Part shown: positions 8,643 through 18,646 of the stretch, in pieces | Position numbering within the stretch: the first letter of the stretch is position 1 | How the letters are laid out: every line of letters begins with the position of its first letter | Assembly (NCBI GenBank): GCA_963847665.1 | Contig: CAWKAO010000002.1 | Span: forward strand, 744,001 to 808,000 | Origin: CAWKAO01 sp963847665 | Lineage (GTDB): Bacteria; Actinomycetota; Humimicrobiia; Humimicrobiales; Humimicrobiaceae | Reading direction: 5' to 3' | Length of the DNA: 64,000 nt | Made by a program: the position numbers and the translations under genes | The notes under the pieces: model-generated | Told to the model about the DNA's origin: nothing | What the model saw: the letters and a program-made list of their open reading frames with translations, nothing else | Database searches by the model: none

Positions 8643-9500
8643 TTATCTATTATTATTTGCTGAATCAATATCTTTTTCAAGGTCTTTTTGTATTTCTCCG
8701 GCTCTTTTTTCAGCACTTTTTACAGCTTCTAATACTATTTTCTCCAATCCGGCCCCCTTAAAACTTTCAATTGCTTTTTCAGTCGTCCCTCCTGGTGAGG
8801 CGACCATTTTGACGAGAAACTCTGTATCACTACTCACATCTTCAAACATCCTTGATGCTCCAGTGATGGTCCTGAGGACCAATTTTTCAGCGACCTGCTG
8901 GTCAATTCCGATTTCAGTTGCAGCCTTAATAAGATATCTGGCAAAAAGGAAGAAATATGCCGGACCGCTGCCGCTTATGGCAGTTATCTTGTTTTGTAGT
9001 TCTTCCGGTACAATGACATAATCACCAAGGGATCTGATAACTGACACCGTAAATTCAAAATCAGTATCACTAATAAATTTTCCCCTGCTTATTGCTGATA
9101 TCCCACTGTTTACTAATGCTGGTGTGTTTGGCATGACCCTTGTCACCGATGGTTCCCCACTCAGGGTTTTTTCATAAAATCCTGAGTTTACTCCAGCAGC
9201 AATACTTATAATTACATTATTTTTATAATCAAATACAGATTTTATCCCATTTAGAAGATCCGGGATATCCTGGGGCTTTACTCCAACAACTAAAAATTTT
9301 GATTCTTTTATAAGATCATTTAAATGGCCGGAAAAAAATATCTTATATTCCTTCTGAATATATTTTTTTCTTTCAGGATTTTTATCATAAAAAGTAATAT
9401 GTCCTGGTTTTAAAAAACCGGTCCTTAGGATGCCTTTCAATATTGCTTCACCCATATTTCCGCAACCTATTACCCCTAAATTGAATCTATTCGCAATCAC
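8643..9500 (-). CDS. proC: Pyrroline-5-carboxylate reductase
   Basis: This enzyme reduces pyrroline-5-carboxylate to proline using NAD(P)H, the last step of proline synthesis. The 285-residue protein has the Rossmann motif GVIGCGNMGEAIL at residues 9-21, the VGVKPQD segment and the C-terminal signature AISGSGPAYFF. The length is typical. The start is GTG, with AGAGGA upstream. proC between sepF and divIVA is a common arrangement in Gram-positive division operons. Confidence 0.95.
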   Translation of the reverse strand: MIANRFNLGVIGCGNMGEAILKGILRTGFLKPGHITFYDKNPERKKYIQKEYKIFFSGHLNDLIKESKFLVVGVKPQDIPDLLNGIKSVFDYKNNVIISIAAGVNSGFYEKTLSGEPSVTRVMPNTPALVNSGISAISRGKFISDTDFEFTVSVIRSLGDYVIVPEELQNKITAISGSGPAYFFLFARYLIKAATEIGIDQQVAEKLVLRTITGASRMFEDVSSDTEFLVKMVASPGGTTEKAIESFKGAGLEKIVLEAVKSAEKRAGEIQKDLEKDIDSANNNR

Positions 9501-9520
9501 CGGTCCGTTCCTCTTTACAA

Positions 9521-10027
9521 TTAAAGCTGGTTATAAAAGCCTCTTTCTCCAAGTATCTCTTTTTCGCTTGAAGAGACAATTGTATTTTCAGGCGTGATCA
9601 GAAAGACTTTATCTGCAACTTTTTTAATACTGCCTTCAATTGCATATGATACTCCACTGCAAAAATCAATGATCCTCTTAGCTAGATCGTTATTCGAAGT
9701 CTGTAGATTGACAATTACTGGTGTACCGCTCTTCAGGTCATCCGCAACCATCTGAACATCTTCAAAAGAATTAGGTTGTAAGACAGTGACCCTTATCTTT
9801 TTATTATCTTTTCCACCATCGATTGAAAGTAATTTTCCGGAGCGGGAAATATTTGAAGGTGCGCTCCCAGGTCTTCTTTTACTTTCAGGCCTCCAGGCAT
9901 TATCATTGTTAATACCGGTGTCAAAGGCCGTTTCGCGATCCTCTTCATTGAATTGCTGCTCATCTTCGATTTGTGCTTCTTCCGCCAATCCAAGAAAAGA
10001 AAGGGTTTTACTGAAGAATGTACTCAT
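9521..10027 (-). CDS. sepF: Cell division protein SepF
   Basis: SepF anchors FtsZ filaments to the membrane through an N-terminal amphipathic helix and forms rings. The 168-residue protein starts with MSTFFSKTLSFLGL, consistent with that helix. A variable acidic linker (about 16-60) follows, then the conserved C-terminal domain with the VTVLQPNSFEDVQMVADDL block and the later RIIDFCSG and DKVFLITP segments. Two ATGs are adjacent at 10030 and 10027; the second has the better spacing (5 nt) from AGGAGG. Having SepF together with FtsA gives this organism two FtsZ membrane anchors. Confidence 0.95.
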   Translation of the reverse strand: MSTFFSKTLSFLGLAEEAQIEDEQQFNEEDRETAFDTGINNDNAWRPESKRRPGSAPSNISRSGKLLSIDGGKDNKKIRVTVLQPNSFEDVQMVADDLKSGTPVIVNLQTSNNDLAKRIIDFCSGVSYAIEGSIKKVADKVFLITPENTIVSSSEKEILGERGFYNQL

Positions 10028-10128
10028 CATTCCTCCTTTATAACGTTTTTGCTTTGTTTATTGCTACATTATTAAAATGTTTAGTATTAAAAATTATATT
10101 AAAAAATATAATAAAAATCTATTTAAAC

Positions 10129-10812
10129 TTATAAAAAAATAGATGACCCTATTCTCAGCATTGTTGACCCCTCTTCGATCGCTATACCATAGTCATTACT
10201 CATCCCCATTGATAGCTCTCTCAAATCAATACCATTAAAAGTTTTATTTATATCTGCCATTAAATCACGAAGCCCTTTGAATACCTGTCTTATAATAGAT
10301 TCATCATCCGTAAGTGGAGCCATGGTCATCAATCCAATAATCTTTATATGTTTAAATTCCCTGGAATTTTTTATAAATGCAATAAGCTCCTCTTTCTTCA
10401 TCCCATATTTGGATTGCTCGTTCGAGATATTTAATTCAATCAAGATTTTCTGTATTTTATTATTTTGAAATGCTATTTCATTTATTTTTTCAAGTGTGTT
10501 TATTTTATCGACCGAATGTATTATTTCTACAATAGGAACAACCAATCTGACCTTCCTGCCCTGAAGGTGCCCGATAAAATGCCATATCACACTGTTTCCT
10601 ATTATCTCGAACTTTTTGATTAATTCTTCTGCCCTGTTTTCCCCGAAATCAAATATTCCTGCATCAGATGCTTTCTTTATTTGCAGGGAATCTGCATATT
10701 TTGATGCAGCAATGATTTTGATGTCTTTGGGGTTCCTTCCTGACCTATTACAAGTTGAAACTATCTCTCTTTTAAGGGATCCTATATTATTTTGTATGAG
10801 ATCGGTAGACAC
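10129..10812 (-). CDS. yggS: YggS/PLPBP family pyridoxal-phosphate homeostasis protein
   Basis: This protein binds PLP on a single TIM-barrel domain and buffers vitamin B6; it is not known to have enzymatic activity. The PLP lysine lies in the IIAASKYADS segment near residue 36, and the family motif FGENRAEEL follows at about 57-65. HFIGHLQGRKV and the C-terminal MGMSNDYGIAI segment complete the pattern. At 227 residues the length is normal. The start is GTG, 7 nt after the ftsZ stop, with AAGGA upstream. It is the ylmE position of Gram-positive division clusters. Confidence 0.94.
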   Translation of the reverse strand: MSTDLIQNNIGSLKREIVSTCNRSGRNPKDIKIIAASKYADSLQIKKASDAGIFDFGENRAEELIKKFEIIGNSVIWHFIGHLQGRKVRLVVPIVEIIHSVDKINTLEKINEIAFQNNKIQKILIELNISNEQSKYGMKKEELIAFIKNSREFKHIKIIGLMTMAPLTDDESIIRQVFKGLRDLMADINKTFNGIDLRELSMGMSNDYGIAIEEGSTMLRIGSSIFL

Positions 10813-10819
10813 TGTTTAG

Positions 10820-11980
10820 TCATTCCTTATTTTTTCTTAAAAAAGTAGGTATATCCAGATAGTCTTCTTCTTCCATCGATTTGAAATCATCATTCAGTAT
10901 TTTTTGAATATTGTCTTTTTTTACAATCTTTTCCCGTTCCTGGGTTTCTTTTTCGGAAAATACTGAAGTTATTTTTTTATCCGGCACTAATGTTTCCTTT
11001 TCATCGGTATACTCTGACAATTTGTCCTGTATCTTATTTCTTTCCCTGAAACCTGCTGCAATTATTGTGACTTTTAATTGCTCATCCATACTCTCATCTA
11101 TCACGGCACCAAAGATAATGTTTGCATCCGGGCTTGCAGCATTCCTTATGACTTCTGCAGCAGCATTGACCTCATGAAGTTTAAGGTCAGGACCACCAGC
11201 TATATTTAGAAGTATACCCTGGGCGCCATCAATAGAATTATCAAGAAGCGGATTTTTTATTGCAAGCTGCGCAGCTTTGATGGCCCTGCTTTCACCTGAA
11301 GCAATACCATCTCCAAGTATAGCTGTTCCTGCATCCTTGATGATCATCTTTATATCGGCAAAATCAAGATTTATAAGGCCAGGAAGAGTTATCAGGTCTG
11401 TCACTCCCCTGACACCTGATTTCAAGACATTATCCGCCAGTCTAAATGCATTTAATAATGTGGTGTTTTCATCAGCGATTTCAAGCAATTTATCATTTGG
11501 AATTACTATCAAAGTATCAACCTTGCCTTTAAGGTTTTTAATTCCTTCCTCAGCCTGTGCCATCCTTTTCCTGCCCTCAAAAGAAAAAGGTTTCGTTACA
11601 ACTGCTACTGTAAGGCAGCCGTTTTCTTTTGCAACTGAAGCAATTATGGGAGCAGCCCCTGTTCCCGTGCCACCGCCTTCACCACAGGTGATAAATACCA
11701 TATCTGAATCTTTGACTATATCCTTTATTACATCAATAGATTTTTCAGCAGAGACCCTGCCAGTTTCAGGATTAGAACCGGCTCCGAGCCCGGATTCTCC
11801 GATAAGTATTTTTTTATCTGCATTGGACATCATCAAAGCCTGGGCATCTGTGTTTATAGCAACAAAATCACAACCAGTAATATTGTCTTCCATCATCCTG
11901 TTGACTGCATTACTTCCACCGCCACCTATTCCAATGACGCTAATAACAGCATAGTAACTCTTACCAAAATCATCCTTCAA
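10820..11980 (-). CDS. ftsZ: Cell division GTPase FtsZ
   Basis: FtsZ is the tubulin-like GTPase that forms the cytokinetic ring. The 386-residue protein carries the nucleotide-binding IGIGGGGSNAVN at 16-27, the tubulin signature GGGTGTG at 102-108 and the C-terminal peptide DIPTFLRK, which binds FtsA and SepF. A TTG start at 11980 is chosen because a full AGGAGG lies 6 nt upstream. A GTG 27 nt further upstream would overlap ftsA and has no such site. The gene follows the ftsA stop closely, within the division operon. Confidence 0.97.
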   Translation of the reverse strand: MKDDFGKSYYAVISVIGIGGGGSNAVNRMMEDNITGCDFVAINTDAQALMMSNADKKILIGESGLGAGSNPETGRVSAEKSIDVIKDIVKDSDMVFITCGEGGGTGTGAAPIIASVAKENGCLTVAVVTKPFSFEGRKRMAQAEEGIKNLKGKVDTLIVIPNDKLLEIADENTTLLNAFRLADNVLKSGVRGVTDLITLPGLINLDFADIKMIIKDAGTAILGDGIASGESRAIKAAQLAIKNPLLDNSIDGAQGILLNIAGGPDLKLHEVNAAAEVIRNAASPDANIIFGAVIDESMDEQLKVTIIAAGFRERNKIQDKLSEYTDEKETLVPDKKITSVFSEKETQEREKIVKKDNIQKILNDDFKSMEEEDYLDIPTFLRKNKE

Positions 11981-11990
11981 AGTAAACCTC

Positions 11991-13247
11991 CTACTCCATT
12001 TTTTCACTTCTTATAACACGGGTAACAAAGTCTCTGAATCTTGCGATGATCCCTCTTTGTTTTGACCTGTCCTCTAACTGTCCGAGATCCATAAAATTTT
12101 TAAGCTGGTTGGCATATTTGAGAATCCCGATAGCAGTCGAATTAATAGGATTATTTATTGCAGAAGACGGTCCTTCCACATCTATCGGTGTACCGATTCT
12201 CACAGGCATTGAAAAGACAGATTTTGCCAGAGAATCTATACCCTTAAGATTTGAAGAACCACCTGTTAAAACTATTCCACAGGGAACATTATGGATAAAA
12301 CCGTAAGCTTCAATTTTTTCCTTAATAAGGTTCAGCATCTCTTTTACCCTGTCGTTTACAATACTATACAACCTGATATTTAATGCGGTCTTATTCCTGT
12401 CAAGCTTGATGTCCCCAATATTTATCTTATTTAGGCTTTCGTAAAAGTTATGGTCAACATTTGCAAATTTCTTTTTTATATCTTCTGCTTTTACAAAAGG
12501 GATATTTAAACCTATTGAAATATCGTTTGTTATCAGGTCACCACCTACTGGCAGGCAATAAGTAAAGATCATTTTTTTATTTTTATATATTGCAACATCG
12601 GTTGTACCGCCGCCTATATCAAGCATGATGACACCGCTTTCTTTCTCTTCCTGCGTTAGTACAGCTTCACTGGATGCAAGAGCCTCAAGTATTATATCCT
12701 CGATCTCAACATTTGCAGCTTTCATACTGTTTATAACATTTTTAATTGGTATAGTGGAACCATATATTACGAGTAGCTCAACCGCGAGTTTATCTGTAGA
12801 GAGGCCAAGGGGATCTACTATATCCTTTTCATCATCTATTGCAAATTGTTTAATAAGAGTATGTATAACATATTGTTCCGAAGAAAGATTTACCCTGTTT
12901 GCAAGATTTATTAGTTTGTCGACATCGACCTTCCGAACGACTTTTCCAGGTGATGTCATATTTATCTCGGTCCAATTATTAATAAAAGAAATATGTTTTC
13001 CAGTCACTCCGATATATGCACTGTCAATAAACGTATTAGTATTTTTTTCAGCTATACCGATAGAGTTTAATATTGACTTGGTTGCTTCATTTATATCAAC
13101 CACAAGACCCTTCTTTATACCCTTGCAGTCTGTGGTCCCAAAGCCTTTTACTTCTATAATATTATTCTTTTTCACTACACCAATAAAAGTACTGACTTTT
13201 GTAGTGCCAATATCAATTGCAGCAATGAACTCTTCTCTACCAGTCAA
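11991..13247 (-). CDS. ftsA: Cell division protein FtsA
   Basis: FtsA is an actin-like ATPase that tethers FtsZ to the membrane. The 418-residue protein begins with AAIDIGTTKV (phosphate-1 motif), has LDIGGGTTDVAI (phosphate-2) in the middle and VLTGGSSNLKGI (adenosine motif) later. The C-terminal IIARFRDFVTRVIRSEKME is a plausible amphipathic membrane helix. The start is TTG with GGGAGG 6 nt upstream. It follows ftsQ by 36 nt and leads into ftsZ. Confidence 0.96.
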   Translation of the reverse strand: MTGREEFIAAIDIGTTKVSTFIGVVKKNNIIEVKGFGTTDCKGIKKGLVVDINEATKSILNSIGIAEKNTNTFIDSAYIGVTGKHISFINNWTEINMTSPGKVVRKVDVDKLINLANRVNLSSEQYVIHTLIKQFAIDDEKDIVDPLGLSTDKLAVELLVIYGSTIPIKNVINSMKAANVEIEDIILEALASSEAVLTQEEKESGVIMLDIGGGTTDVAIYKNKKMIFTYCLPVGGDLITNDISIGLNIPFVKAEDIKKKFANVDHNFYESLNKINIGDIKLDRNKTALNIRLYSIVNDRVKEMLNLIKEKIEAYGFIHNVPCGIVLTGGSSNLKGIDSLAKSVFSMPVRIGTPIDVEGPSSAINNPINSTAIGILKYANQLKNFMDLGQLEDRSKQRGIIARFRDFVTRVIRSEKME

Positions 13248-13283
13248 ACCTTTCCTCCCAGATCAATAAGTTTTTACTAGTTA

Positions 13284-14080
13284 TCAATTTATTATAGGAT
13301 CATTAACATCCCGTAAATCTATAATGGAATAAGGCGTATTATTCTCTTCCATCTGATCAATTATTTCTCTAAGTATTAGATTTTTATCTAATATTTTATC
13401 ACTATTTCCAAATATTATCTTTTTATCATCAATAGTAATAAAAATAATATCCTTAGAGAAATTATTATCTATTACTGCTTCTTTTATCTTTCTTTTTATC
13501 TCTAGGTCAAGAGTTCCAAAGATCTGTCCACATGCCAGAATATTTTTTTTGCTCATTTTTTCCCCGATTTCCGGATTGAAATCAAGAGCATTATTGACAA
13601 GCAGTAATCCCGGATCATCATAAATCTCTTCCTGGCCGACAATACCAAGGACGACACCTTCTCTATCTATTAAATACTGGTTTTTCGAGTAAGCAGCTTT
13701 TATAAAAGGTATTCTTTCAGAGACCGAAATTTCAATTTTATCAGGAAAGACTTTTTTAAGGTTGACTTCTTTTAGCCAGACCAGCTGATCTTTAAGCCTG
13801 TCTTCTATTTCTTTCTTGTCGATTTCAAATATATTTACATTCATGTCTATCCCAGCATTTTGCTGTATTATCTCCTTATCATAATGTAAGTTCCCGGATA
13901 TACTTATTTCGGATATTTTAAAATAATTGCTGTTATAAAGATAGTTTAGTCCCCATAGTGGTCAGTCCAAAAAAACATAATGATCCCTAAAATCCTTAAA
14001 AACAAAAGAAATTTTCTTTTTGCGCTTCTCCTTTTTCTTTTTGTTATGATCTTAGTATAGTTTTTATCTGAGATCGTCAT
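13284..14080 (-). CDS. ftsQ: Cell division protein FtsQ, interrupted by a one-base frameshift
   Basis: FtsQ is the bitopic scaffold linking FtsB/FtsL to the divisome. From the ATG at 14080 one frame encodes a basic cytoplasmic tail (ITKRKRRSAKRK), a transmembrane helix and the start of the extracytoplasmic part, then stops. The next frame runs from there without a break and encodes the POTRA domain (ISEISISGN, then NVNIFEID, the ISVSERIPFI strand) and the C-terminal domain to 13284. The two join if the CCCC tract at 13951-13954 had one more C; the whole gene would then be 265 residues, normal for FtsQ. No ribosome site is clear at 14080. The second frame has its own ATG at 13844, but that would lack the membrane helix. 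Confidence 0.85.
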
Positions 14081-14090
14081 ATATATTAAG

Positions 14091-15071
14091 CTATGATTTC
14101 AAGCATGCAGAATTTAAAATTATTTCCACAAGCATTTCAAAACTTATTCCTGCGGATAAAGCCGCTTTGGGCACAAGACTGGTCGGGGTCATGCCAGGTA
14201 TAGTATTCACCTCAAGGACATTGATGGTCTAATCATCTGCAAGAATAATATCTACTCTAGATACCCCGCCGCAATCTAAAGATTTGTGGCATTTTAGGGC
14301 CGCCTTACATATTGCATCTGAGATATCCTTATCAATAGGAGCAGGTACAATATAATCTGTCATCCCCTGTGTGTATTTTGACTCATAATCATAAAAACCA
14401 CTCTTGGGCCTTATTTCAATCACGGGCAGGGCAACTGGATCTGAACCTATAATACTTACTGTCAGCAGTTTACCCTTAATATATTTTTCTATCAGAAGAC
14501 TGCTGTCGTATTTAAACGCAAGCTCTATTGCTAAAGGAAGATCCCTGGAGTCTTCAATTATTGTGACTCCGATTGTGGAACCACCCCTGTTTGGTTTGAC
14601 TATGACCGGATATTTGACTTCATTTATTATTTCCCTGTCAAGATCCTTAAGATCTATTTTATCTTTTGAGTAAAGAGATACTGCAGGAGGGGTAGGTATG
14701 CATTCAAGCTCAAATATCTTTTTGGAAAATATCTTATCCATAGCAATCGCACTTGATAAGACACCTGAACCTGTATATGGTATTTTTAAAAGTTCAAGCA
14801 GGCCCTGCACTGTACCATCTTCTCCATACTTACCATGCAATGCTATAAAAGCAATATCTATATTTTTGATGTCATCTATAAGATCAGGATGAAAATCTAT
14901 ATACCTGGAATCATATCCGGTACTTAACAGGGCGTTATGGATACCTTTTCCTGTCGATAGTGACACTTCCCTTTCTGGAGAGATCCCTCCTGCAAGAACA
15001 CCTACCTTCAATTTACCTATCTTTTCTCTTAAGGGAAAATCCATAAATATTTCTTTTGCCTTATTACACAT
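14091..15071 (-). CDS. ddl: D-alanine-D-alanine ligase, interrupted by an in-frame TAG
   Basis: Ddl joins two D-alanines for the peptidoglycan stem. The frame encodes [11 protein letters not shown], the LHGKYGEDG segment, the ATP-grasp [12 protein letters not shown] block and [13 protein letters not shown]. It then hits TAG at 14229-14231. Translation beyond the stop, in the same frame, gives [18 protein letters not shown], the essential metal- and ADP-binding C-terminus, ending naturally at 14091. The truncated form (280 residues) would lack those ligands and should be inactive. One base change (GAG to TAG) explains it; sequence error or a real mutation cannot be separated here. It overlaps murB by 8 nt, and the intact gene would end 10 nt before ftsQ. 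Confidence 0.87.
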
Positions 15072-16017
15072 TAAACCCCACCAGTCTGACTTCGTATTCC
15101 AATTTTATATTAAATTTAGTAAATACCCTGTCCCTGACCATCTTTGACAACGTCATAATATCTTTTGAACAGGCACCATCATAGTTTTCAATAAAATTTG
15201 CATGTTTTTTAGAAACCATAGCTCCTCCGTACCTGAAACCTTTCAGCAAACACTGGTCGATCAAGCTGCCAGCTGTCTTTGAATGATTTTCTGGATTTTT
15301 AAAAAAACACCCGGCATTCTTTGTATTTAAAGGCTGTCCTTTTTTTTTGATCTTTATTTTTTCTCTGATGTCTTTGATCAGCTCTTTTCTGTCTTTTCCA
15401 ACTTTTTTTTCCGAGGATAGAAAAATTTCAGTAAGTACATCGATATCAAGGATATTAAGTTTTCTATATCCTGAAGTTGAACTTTTTACTATTGCTTCTT
15501 TCTCTAATATATATTTTCCTTTAGATGAAATATATTTTATTTTTTTAACAAAATCATTGATCGTCATACCGTAAGCACCACTGTTTCCCATCACAGCTCC
15601 GCCTATGGTGCCAGGGATACCTGCAAGATAAGAAAAGTCTAATCCCCTTTTTGCAGCTTCTACTATAAATTTCTGAAGATTGTAAGCAGGACCGACCTGG
15701 ATCGTGTTACCTTCCAAAAACTCCAGATGATCAAAATCTCCTTCAAGTCTGATAACAGACATCTCAATCAGGCCGTCATTGAATAATATATTGGAACCAT
15801 TCCCTATCATCACAAACGACAATCCATTTTTTTTAAAAGCTTCTATGATTTTTTCGAGATCAGACTTTTTAGAGATTTTCAGCAGACTGTAGCATTTTCC
15901 CCCGCTCCTCAATGTTGTCAATTCGGACAGTTCCTTAAAAAAGACTGTTTCTCCTAAAAACCCTGCATCATTAATACAGCTTTTAATTTTATTCAATATA
16001 TTGGGATCAATTGTCAT
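15064..16017 (-). CDS. murB: UDP-N-acetylenolpyruvoylglucosamine reductase MurB
   Basis: MurB is an FAD enzyme that uses NADPH to make UDP-N-acetylmuramate. The 317-residue protein has the FAD-binding block VMIGNGSNILF, the AGIPGTIGGAVMGNSGAYG signature and the C-terminal active-site segment NAGCFFKNP. The proton-donating serine of E. coli MurB is a cysteine here, a substitution known in many bacterial MurB proteins. Its ATG shares one base with the murC stop, and it overlaps ddl, consistent with tight translational coupling. Confidence 0.95.
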   Translation of the reverse strand: MTIDPNILNKIKSCINDAGFLGETVFFKELSELTTLRSGGKCYSLLKISKKSDLEKIIEAFKKNGLSFVMIGNGSNILFNDGLIEMSVIRLEGDFDHLEFLEGNTIQVGPAYNLQKFIVEAAKRGLDFSYLAGIPGTIGGAVMGNSGAYGMTINDFVKKIKYISSKGKYILEKEAIVKSSTSGYRKLNILDIDVLTEIFLSSEKKVGKDRKELIKDIREKIKIKKKGQPLNTKNAGCFFKNPENHSKTAGSLIDQCLLKGFRYGGAMVSKKHANFIENYDGACSKDIMTLSKMVRDRVFTKFNIKLEYEVRLVGFNV

Positions 16018-17435
16018 CAGCTTTTTAAAAGCTCCTCCGTTACTCTTGTTATGTCTCCGGCGCCCATTATTAGCACTATATCATCCTTTTCGATTATTTC
16101 ATCAAGATAATCTTTTATATCAGATAGCCTTGGGATATATATGATCCTGTTTTTAAATCCGCTATCGATTAGGCTGTCTATGAGCAACTTACCTGTGACC
16201 CCGGGTACCGGCTTCTCTCCAGATGCAAATACATCAGTTATAATAAGTACATCAGCTTCATCAAAGCTTGTGCTGAATCTTTGATGAAGACTGGCAAGCC
16301 TCGTATATCTATGAGGCTGGAACACCGTTATGATCTTTTTCCGCTTTTCAATTGCAGCAGTTTCAAGAGTCGTCATTACTTCCGTCGGGTGATGTGCGTA
16401 ATCATCAAAGATCAATGCCCCTTTTTTCTCACCACGCTTTTCAAACCTGCGTTTTGCTCCTGTAAAATATTGAAGTGCATCTCTACACATGGGAAGGTCG
16501 AGACCTATACCGTAACATACTGCAAGAGCAGCAAGGCTGTTTTTTACATTATGTACTCCTGGAACATTCAACCTGACATTCTTTATAATGACTTTATTTT
16601 TTTTAACAGAGTCTTTTTTATTTTTATTTATAACAAGATCGTATGATACACAATAGTTGGAAAGTACTATATTTTCAGCAAAGATATCATTGCTATTATT
16701 AATACCAAATGTTATTACTTTCTGTGCTGTGGAATCTTCTGCAAAACTCCTCTCAATTTCATCACCATTTATTACAGCAAAGCCTCCTTCCTTGGTGTTG
16801 GAAATGAACTTCTTAAAGCTGTTGTTCAGTCTGGAAAAATCCCCCCAGTAATCCATATGGTCCTCTTCTATATTGGTGATTATGCTTATTAGGGGTCTGT
16901 AAAGCAAAAAAGTCCCGTCACTTTCACAGGCTTCAGCTATTATATAATCTCCCTCTCCGTATCTTGCGTTTGTACCCAGTTCATTAAGTTCCCCACCCAC
17001 TATTATAGTGGGATCCATTTCAAGGCTTCTGAAAATAAGGGATAGCATGGATGTGGTCGTTGTCTTACCATGGGTGCCTGTCACGGCTATCCCCTTCTTT
17101 TCATTTAATATCCATGCAAGTACTTCACCACGGGTAAAAATAGGTATGTTTTTCTCCTTGGCCGCCATAAGTTCGATATTGTCAGGCGAAATAGCTGTTG
17201 AAAGGACAATGGCGTCAACATTCTTTAAATTACTGCGTTCATGGCCAATAAAGACATTGATTCCTTCTTTACCAAGCAGGATTGTGTAACGCGATTCCTT
17301 CAGGTCAGAGCCTTCGACCAAAAAACCCATTCCATAAAGCACAGTCGCAATTGCGCTCATTCCGGCACCGCCAATGCCAATCAAGTATAATTTTTTATAA
17401 TTACTTAGATCTTTGTTTTTTTGTGACTTAGCCAA
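16017..17435 (-). CDS. murC: UDP-N-acetylmuramate-L-alanine ligase MurC
   Basis: MurC adds the first amino acid of the peptide stem. The 472-residue protein shows the N-terminal UDP-binding IGIGGAGMSAIA, the ATP-binding VTGTHGKTTTT and the central FDDYAHHPTEV signature typical of MurC, followed by VFQPHRYTRL. The start is TTG at 17435, with only a weak nearby ribosome site. It lies between murG and murB. Confidence 0.96.
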   Translation of the reverse strand: MAKSQKNKDLSNYKKLYLIGIGGAGMSAIATVLYGMGFLVEGSDLKESRYTILLGKEGINVFIGHERSNLKNVDAIVLSTAISPDNIELMAAKEKNIPIFTRGEVLAWILNEKKGIAVTGTHGKTTTTSMLSLIFRSLEMDPTIIVGGELNELGTNARYGEGDYIIAEACESDGTFLLYRPLISIITNIEEDHMDYWGDFSRLNNSFKKFISNTKEGGFAVINGDEIERSFAEDSTAQKVITFGINNSNDIFAENIVLSNYCVSYDLVINKNKKDSVKKNKVIIKNVRLNVPGVHNVKNSLAALAVCYGIGLDLPMCRDALQYFTGAKRRFEKRGEKKGALIFDDYAHHPTEVMTTLETAAIEKRKKIITVFQPHRYTRLASLHQRFSTSFDEADVLIITDVFASGEKPVPGVTGKLLIDSLIDSGFKNRIIYIPRLSDIKDYLDEIIEKDDIVLIMGAGDITRVTEELLKS

Positions 17436-17483
17436 TAATTTATTATTCCATTTCTCTCCAGTTGGGAAAACTAACGTATCCGA

Positions 17484-18635
17484 TCAGCCGCCGAACATCT
17501 TTTCAACTATTAGTTCTTCACTCAAAATGCTATCGGTTTTTGATAACATTTGTTGCATATGGTAATAATTTTTCATATCATTTTCCAGTATCAAATTTAT
17601 TTCCTTTAAAAGTCTTTCAGGGCTGAGATCTCTATCATTTATTATAATAGCTTTTCCCTTTCCTGCCAGGTTCTCAGCATTATAATATTGGTGGTTTTCA
17701 ATTGCCTTGGGGTATGGTATTAGTATTGATGGAATACCTGTCACAGATATCTCTGATACAGTCGTTGCACCTGCCCTGGATATTATCAAGTCTGTTATTC
17801 TATAAAGTCCAGCCATATTATTTACATAAGAGACAAGATTAAATACCAGTTGGTCGCCCTCTCTACTGTAAAGATCAATTTTTTCTGACATCACAGTATA
17901 GAATCTTTCACCACAAATAAGTATTATCTGTAAATCTTTCCTTACCCTAAAATTTTTATATAATCCCAATACAGCATTATTTAATTTCTCTGCACCAAGA
18001 CTCCCACCGAAAGCAGTTATCGTAAATCTATTTTTCTTAAGACCGAATTGCTTATAATCAGGGGCAGACTCCCTAAAATCCCTTATACTGCTTCTTACAG
18101 GAACCCCGGAAAAATAAATCCTGGGTCCTCTTGAACCAGTTTTTATTTTAAAATACTTTTCAGACCCTTCAAAACCAGTAAAAACCATTTTCACCCTTTT
18201 TGCAAAAAACCTGTTTAACCGGCCAGGAAGATAGTTTTGCTCATGGATAGCTATTTCTTTATGGAGTATTCTGGCAGCAACAAATACAGGTCCGCAGACA
18301 TACCCGCCCATTCCCAGGACCAGGTCAGGTTTAAAACTTTGAATTAATATCATAGATCTTAAGATGCCTGAGGGCAGTATAAAAATAAATCTCAAATATA
18401 TTTTCAGTTTTTCCAAAAGATTTTTTGCTGTTTTAAAACCTGATGCGCTGATCGCAGCATACCTTATACCGGTCCGTGGGATGAGTGAATTCTCCATGCC
18501 CTTTTTTGTTCCTATGAATAGCATTTTTGTATCAGGATTTTTTTTCTTTATATATTCTATAAGAGCAATTGCAGGATATATATGCCCCCCGGTGCCTCCC
18601 CCGGTTATTACTAATCTTTTATTTTGGCTGGACAT
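17484..18635 (-). CDS. murG: UDP-N-acetylglucosamine transferase MurG
   Basis: MurG transfers GlcNAc to lipid I, giving lipid II, on the cytoplasmic face. The 383-residue protein has the glycine-rich loop TGGGTGGHIYPA at its N-terminus, the second loop FGGSLGAEKLN, and the donor-site SRAGATTVSEI near the C-terminus. AGGAG lies 6 nt before the ATG. It follows ftsW, the common dcw order. Confidence 0.96.
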   Translation of the reverse strand: MSSQNKRLVITGGGTGGHIYPAIALIEYIKKKNPDTKMLFIGTKKGMENSLIPRTGIRYAAISASGFKTAKNLLEKLKIYLRFIFILPSGILRSMILIQSFKPDLVLGMGGYVCGPVFVAARILHKEIAIHEQNYLPGRLNRFFAKRVKMVFTGFEGSEKYFKIKTGSRGPRIYFSGVPVRSSIRDFRESAPDYKQFGLKKNRFTITAFGGSLGAEKLNNAVLGLYKNFRVRKDLQIILICGERFYTVMSEKIDLYSREGDQLVFNLVSYVNNMAGLYRITDLIISRAGATTVSEISVTGIPSILIPYPKAIENHQYYNAENLAGKGKAIIINDRDLSPERLLKEINLILENDMKNYYHMQQMLSKTDSILSEELIVEKMFGG

Positions 18636-18646
18636 TTAAACTCCTG

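Noticed and set aside
13844..14080. Treating the short FtsQ frame (start 13844) as a complete protein
   Set aside because: It lacks the membrane anchor and first POTRA strand, both of which are encoded intact one frame away.
14091..14231. UAG recoding (pyrrolysine or suppressor) in ddl
   Set aside because: No pyl genes or other in-frame TAG-interrupted genes are seen, and Ddl is not a known recoded protein. A single base error or mutation explains it.
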